This document shows, one piece after another, positions 60,563 through 64,000 of a stretch of 64,000 bases of DNA. Within the stretch, counting starts at the first letter, position 1. Each line of letters starts with the position of its first letter. A program made the translations under genes and the position numbers. The notes beneath the pieces were generated by a model. It saw only the letters and a program-made list of their open reading frames with translations. It was not told where the DNA came from and did not search any database. The stretch lies in assembly GCF_029338195.1 (NCBI RefSeq), contig NZ_CP119779.1, positions 744,001-808,000 on the forward strand. The letters are read 5' to 3'. This DNA is from Haloarcula litorea. GTDB lineage: Archaea; Halobacteriota; Halobacteria; Halobacteriales; Haloarculaceae.

Positions 60563-60706
60563 TCACGTCCCGGGCGGCGTTCTGACGTGGTGCCCACACT
60601 TCGGGCACTGTCCCTCGTTCATAAATTCCGAGGGGCCGGTCCCGGTCGCCTCGTTGTAGCTGAAGCTGTGGCCGCAGTTCGGGCAGGTCTCCGAGCGCCG
60701 TGTCAT
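60563..60706 (-). CDS. 47-residue zinc-ribbon protein
   Basis: This short gene encodes two Cys pairs, ETCPNCGHSFSYNEATG and GQCPKCGHHVRTPPGT, forming a zinc ribbon. Such single-ribbon micro-proteins are common in haloarchaea and mostly uncharacterised. It converges with infB, and its start at 60706 is 129 bases from the divergent response-regulator gene. Confidence 0.75.
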   Translation of the reverse strand: MTRRSETCPNCGHSFSYNEATGTGPSEFMNEGQCPKCGHHVRTPPGT

Positions 60707-60835
60707 ACGGGACCGTTGGCCGCGGACACACACGAGCCTGGTCCTCGCGTCCGCCGTGCGGTCGCCGGGGTCGCGCCCCGGTAGACGGCGTGTGCGGCCA
60801 CGGATATTTTGTACTCTGCACCCGTTGCGGGACCC

Positions 60836-61792
60836 ATGAGCGTCTCCGTCGGGAGCCCGATCCGCGTCCTCTGTGTCGACGACGACGAGGCGATGGCCGA
60901 CGTGACGGCGCGCCGACTGGCGGCGGAGGACGGGGCCTTCGAGCCGGCGACGGCGGTCGGGGCCGACGCGGCGGAGGCACACATCGACGCCGAACCGGTC
61001 GACTGCGTCGTCAGCGACTACGACATGCCCGGCCGTGACGGCCTGGACCTGCTGGCGGCCGTCCGCGCCGACCACCCGGACCTCCCGTTCATCCTCTACA
61101 CGGCGAAGGGGTCCGAGGAGGTCGCCAGCGACGCCATCTCCGCCGGCGTGACCGACTACGTCCAGAAGGACGTCAGCGGCGACCCCCACACGCTGTTGGC
61201 CAACCGCGTCCGGCAGGCCGTCGACCGGGCCCGCACCGACCGGGAGATGACGTGGTACCGGACCGTCGTCGAGGCCGTCGACGACTTCGTCTACGCGCTG
61301 GACGACGACGGCGTCTTCCAGTTCGTCGCGAACGCGGAGGGCCTGACCGGCTACGAGCCCGAGGAGCTGCTGGGCGAGCGCGTCTCCCTCCTGATGGACG
61401 AGGACAGCCGCCAGGCCGCGCGGGACCACATCGACCTCCTTCGGGAGGCCGACCACCGCACGTCGATCCAGTTCGAGCGGGAAGTGACGACCGCCTCGGG
61501 TGCGACCGTCCGCTGTGTCGACCACATGGCGTTGCTGCCGGCACCCGAGGGGGAGTTCCGCGGGACGGCCGGCATCGTCCGTCGGCTCACAGACCAGGCC
61601 CGCCACCGCGAGGAGCTCCAGCGGGTCGCCGAGACGGTCGCGGCCGACGTGGGCGCTGATCTCGACCGGCTGCGGGCCGCGCTCGACGACGCCGGCGACG
61701 GCGACGCCGTCGCGGAGGCCCGCCGGATCGCCGACCGGCTCGACGAGAGCGTCGCCGACCTGGTCGAGACGGTGGAGGCCGAGCCCGAGTAA
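60836..61792 (+). CDS. Response regulator with PAS domain
   Basis: This 318-residue protein has a receiver domain with VLCVDDDEAMADV, the phospho-acceptor Asp in CVVSDYDMPGRDGLD near 58 and the conserved Lys in DYVQKDVSGD near 107. A PAS domain follows (about 140-255), then a helical tail with no clear kinase domain. It is a cytoplasmic signal protein. ATG 60836 is 25-33 bases after a TATA-like gatattttgtac, so it is leaderless. Confidence 0.9.
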   Translation: MSVSVGSPIRVLCVDDDEAMADVTARRLAAEDGAFEPATAVGADAAEAHIDAEPVDCVVSDYDMPGRDGLDLLAAVRADHPDLPFILYTAKGSEEVASDAISAGVTDYVQKDVSGDPHTLLANRVRQAVDRARTDREMTWYRTVVEAVDDFVYALDDDGVFQFVANAEGLTGYEPEELLGERVSLLMDEDSRQAARDHIDLLREADHRTSIQFEREVTTASGATVRCVDHMALLPAPEGEFRGTAGIVRRLTDQARHREELQRVAETVAADVGADLDRLRAALDDAGDGDAVAEARRIADRLDESVADLVETVEAEPE

Positions 61793-61794
61793 TA

Positions 61795-61806
61795 ATATTT
61801 AATTAG
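61795..61806 (+). promoter_or_regulatory. Strong TATA box before the 65-residue protein
   Basis: The tract atatttaattag lies 25-36 bases before GTG 61831 and immediately follows the stop of the response-regulator gene. Confidence 0.5.
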
Positions 61807-61830
61807 CCGGCGCTGCTGCGTGTCGGTACA

Positions 61831-62028
61831 GTGATCGGAGTCGCCCCCTTCCTCTCGACGGCCGACCTCGTCCTCGCCAGTATCGCCCTGTCGATGCTGC
61901 TGGCGGCGTGTGGTGCCGTGGTGACGTCGCTGTCGGTCGTCGGCGCGCTGGCCGCCGGGAGCCTCCCGGCCGGCGGGTCCATCGGCTACGCGCTGTTCTA
62001 CGATCCGCCGGTCGCCACGGAACGGTAG
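61831..62028 (+). CDS. 65-residue small membrane protein
   Basis: This protein starts GTG and has one or two hydrophobic helices (LVLASIALSMLLAACGAVVT and LSVVGALAAGSLPAGG) and a short tail. The TATA box above supports its expression. Family not recognised. Confidence 0.55.
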   Translation: MIGVAPFLSTADLVLASIALSMLLAACGAVVTSLSVVGALAAGSLPAGGSIGYALFYDPPVATER

Positions 62029-62032
62029 GTCG

Positions 62033-62386
62033 TTACTGTGCCGTCGGCGTCGTCTCCTCGCCCATCACCTGCTTGACCTGCAGAGCGGCGGAGGCAGCGA
62101 TCCCCTGGGCGAGGTCGTCGCGCTCGTCGTCGGAGATGGTCGCGCTCTCGGGGTCCTCGGGCGTGTAGTCGGCGCTGACGACGGAGCCGACCGGCGGCTG
62201 GACGGCGATCCTGGCGCGGGGTCCGGCCTCGCCCTCGCTGATCTCGGACCCGACGACGAACTCGCCGGGCAGCAGCTCGCGGGTCCGGGCGGCGACGCCC
62301 GCGAGATCGCGGCGCAGCGCCTTCCGTTGGTCCTGCGTGAGCGTCACCGCCTCCGTCTCGTTGCCGAACGGCGTGTTCCCGTACAT
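62033..62386 (-). CDS. DUF5811-like haloarchaeal protein
   Basis: This 117-residue soluble acidic protein begins MYGNTPFGNETEAVTLTQDQ. It holds regular acidic helices and strands with no membrane segment. It resembles a small conserved haloarchaeal family without known function. Confidence 0.7.
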   Translation of the reverse strand: MYGNTPFGNETEAVTLTQDQRKALRRDLAGVAARTRELLPGEFVVGSEISEGEAGPRARIAVQPPVGSVVSADYTPEDPESATISDDERDDLAQGIAASAALQVKQVMGEETTPTAQ

Positions 62387-62563
62387 CGGGGTTCCTGTCC
62401 CGGTATGCGGCGTGGTGGTATAAAGCCCGTGGCTCCCGCGAGGGGCTGTCGGTGTCGGCGGTGGAGACGGGACGTCTTCGGACGGCCAGCCGGTGCGCTC
62501 CGACTCCCGCCCGGGTGGAAGCGAGTGAGACGCGGGCGCGTTCTCCCCGACCGGCCCGGCGTC

Positions 62564-63034
62564 TCAGACGACGGGGTGGCTCTCGCCGTAGGTCGCCAGC
62601 ACGGCCGCCGTGGCGTGGTCGTCGTCGGGCGCGACCGACCGGACGTGGATCTCCTCCTCGACGAACTCCCAGTCCCGGAGGGCCCGGCCAGCGGCCAGCC
62701 CCTCGCGGATCTCCGCCCGGACCGCGTCGGGGTCGACACCCTCGACCTCGTAGAAGATCCCGGGGCCGTCGCCGGTGCGCGCCCAGCCGACGCCGGCGGC
62801 CGCGCGCTCGCCGGGCGCGGCGGTGGCCGCCGACTGGACGACCTCCAGGGCCTCGCCGGGCGGCCCGAGGTCGGGGGCCGTCCCGACCACCTCGACGGCC
62901 GGGCCGGCGGGGATGACCGACGAGAGGGTGAGGAGGTTGTAGTTGTGGACCCCCGCCTCGGCGAGCGCGGCGTCGTAGGACGAGAGTGCCGTCGGGCCGG
63001 TGGCGGTCCCCCAGACGACCCGGATGGTGCTCAT
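62564..63034 (-). CDS. pdaD: Pyruvoyl-dependent arginine decarboxylase (proenzyme)
   Basis: This 156-residue proenzyme matches PvlArgDC. The self-cleavage site is NYNLLTLSSVIP near residues 31-42, where cleavage between S38 and S39 yields the pyruvoyl group. TATGPTALSSYDAALAEAGV precedes it and the C-terminal half contains GPGIFYEVEG and WEFVEEEIHV. It makes agmatine from arginine, needed for polyamines and for tRNA-Ile agmatidine in archaea. Confidence 0.9.
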   Translation of the reverse strand: MSTIRVVWGTATGPTALSSYDAALAEAGVHNYNLLTLSSVIPAGPAVEVVGTAPDLGPPGEALEVVQSAATAAPGERAAAGVGWARTGDGPGIFYEVEGVDPDAVRAEIREGLAAGRALRDWEFVEEEIHVRSVAPDDDHATAAVLATYGESHPVV

Positions 63035-63076
63035 ACCTCGCACTCGACGACCCGGGCGGTAAGGGATTTCGCTTCG

Positions 63077-64000
63077 CTACGCCGGCGTGAGCGCGTAACA
63101 CATCCCCGGCCGGTCGGGGTCGCCGTCGACCGCCCGCTCCGTGTAGTAGATCGCGTCCGCCGTCACCAGCGGGGCGCTGCTGACGTGGCCGCGGTTCTCG
63201 ACGGCCCACGCGAGGTCGCCGGTCGCCCGGTCGACGGCGTAGAGGTGCGTGTCGTAGGACCCGACCAGCACGTGGTCGGGCGTGGCGACGACGCTGCCGA
63301 TGAGCCAGCCGCCGGTCTCGAAGCGCCACTGCTCCTCGCCGGTGTCCCGGTCGAGGGCGTAGAGGTGGTCGTCGTGGCTGCCGACGTAGACGGTGCCGTC
63401 GTGGACCGCCGGCGCACACATCGCGTCCGCGCCGGTCTCGAACTCCCAGCGCATCGAGCCGTCGGTCACGTCGACGGCGGTGATCGTCTCGGCCCACGAC
63501 GGGACGACGGCGACGCCGTCGTCGACGGCGACGGGAGCCTTCACGTCGTCGCCGGTGTCGTAGGTCCAGGCCCGCTCCAGCCCGGGGAACGTCCACGCGT
63601 AGACGCGGCCGTCGTTCGAACCGAAGAGGAGGACGCCGTGCTCGCGGTCCAGCGCCACCGTCGAGTGGGGGTGGTTCGTCGGCCGCGTGTCGCGCCACTG
63701 GACGCTGCCGGTGGCGGCGTCGACGGCCGCGACGCTGCCGCTCGGGGCCGCGTGTTCGACCGCGACGTACAGCACGCCGTTGTAGTAGGTCGGGCTCGCG
63801 CCGATGGCGTCCCCGAGCTCCGTCCGCCAGCGCCGCCGGCCGGTCTCGACGTCGATGGCCGACACCGCGCCGTCGTAGGCCCCGATGTAGGCCGTGCCGT
63901 TGGCGACCGCCGGCGTCCCGTGGCTCCCGCGACCCGCGTCGGTGAACGTCGTCGCCCACCGGACCTCGCCGTCGGTCGAGAGCGCGCGGATGCGGCCGGT
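63077..64000 (-). CDS. PQQ-type beta-propeller repeat protein, C-terminal part
   Basis: The frame stays open to the window edge, so the N-terminus is missing. It contains at least six WD40-like PQQ repeats, each with a strand such as VYAWTFPGLERAWTYDTGD or LYALDRDTGEEQWRFETGG. The usual Tat/lipoprotein start would lie outside. Such proteins bind ligands or act as scaffolds on the outer face of the membrane. PQQ binding is not implied. Confidence 0.85.
   Translation of the reverse strand, partial: TGRIRALSTDGEVRWATTFTDAGRGSHGTPAVANGTAYIGAYDGAVSAIDVETGRRRWRTELGDAIGASPTYYNGVLYVAVEHAAPSGSVAAVDAATGSVQWRDTRPTNHPHSTVALDREHGVLLFGSNDGRVYAWTFPGLERAWTYDTGDDVKAPVAVDDGVAVVPSWAETITAVDVTDGSMRWEFETGADAMCAPAVHDGTVYVGSHDDHLYALDRDTGEEQWRFETGGWLIGSVVATPDHVLVGSYDTHLYAVDRATGDLAWAVENRGHVSSAPLVTADAIYYTERAVDGDPDRPGMCYALTPA

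Noticed and set aside
61998-63959. 653-codon minus frame over three genes at the right end
   Set aside because: It runs through DUF5811-like, pdaD and propeller genes in a wrong frame and has Arg/Gly-rich non-protein composition.

Overview
The window is chromosomal DNA of an extremely halophilic archaeon (class Halobacteria). The evidence is very high G+C with strong third-position G/C bias, Asp/Glu-rich and Lys-poor proteins, Tat-type (twin-arginine) export signals, and family markers such as CheF, Bat-type HTH regulators, halocyanin, Pus10 and archaeal SecDF. The genus cannot be fixed from the sequence alone.

Region 1 (1-2971) is high-G+C DNA with the end of an NDP-sugar epimerase, a YdjM-like membrane protein, a polyprenyl-phosphate sugar phosphotransferase and a small membrane protein. 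Region 2 (about 2985-32027) is a surface-glycan island of visibly lower G+C. It encodes a UDP-sugar dehydrogenase, six glycosyltransferases (GT4 x3, GT2 x2, GT61), a Wzx-type flippase, a large GT-C-like membrane protein, a DUF1616 protein, three alkaline-phosphatase/sulfatase-superfamily proteins, a heparinase II/III-like protein, an FG-GAP/VCBS protein and two Tat-exported beta-helix (pectate-lyase-like) proteins. It also carries a dead IS6 transposase. The island is bracketed by direct repeats of the 3' end of glmS: a decayed fragment at 2985-3155 and the end of intact glmS at 32028-32202.

Region 3 (32028-35008) is the glmS and sugar-nucleotidyltransferase operon that makes amino-sugar precursors. 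Region 4 (35392-46555) is an acetate module: two AMP-forming acetyl-CoA synthetases around a Bat-type regulator with an integrase-like N-terminus, then a DUF4212/SSS symporter pair, a UspA protein and a small membrane protein. Two CheF chemotaxis genes flank the module. Region 5 (46622-64000) is mostly housekeeping: UppP, Pus10, RNase HII, SecD/SecF, phosphoglucose isomerase, CPBP protease, Nob1, PRC-barrel protein, halocyanin, aIF5B, a response regulator with PAS domain, pyruvoyl-dependent arginine decarboxylase and a truncated PQQ-type beta-propeller. An orphan, strongly structured RNA candidate with its own promoter and terminator lies between rnhB and secD (about 50560-50925, minus strand).

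The glycan genes form a plausible pathway: GlmS and the nucleotidyltransferase make activated amino sugars, the dehydrogenase makes a uronic acid donor, the phosphotransferase and glycosyltransferases build a lipid-linked glycan, the flippase exports it, and UppP recycles the polyprenyl carrier. The most notable observations are the glmS-end duplication around the island, a 670-bp apparently exact repeat shared by two otherwise divergent exported proteins, a Tat signal peptide split from its enzyme by an ATGA junction, three AP-superfamily enzymes with no visible signal peptide and Thr at the nucleophile position, and the unassigned RNA.
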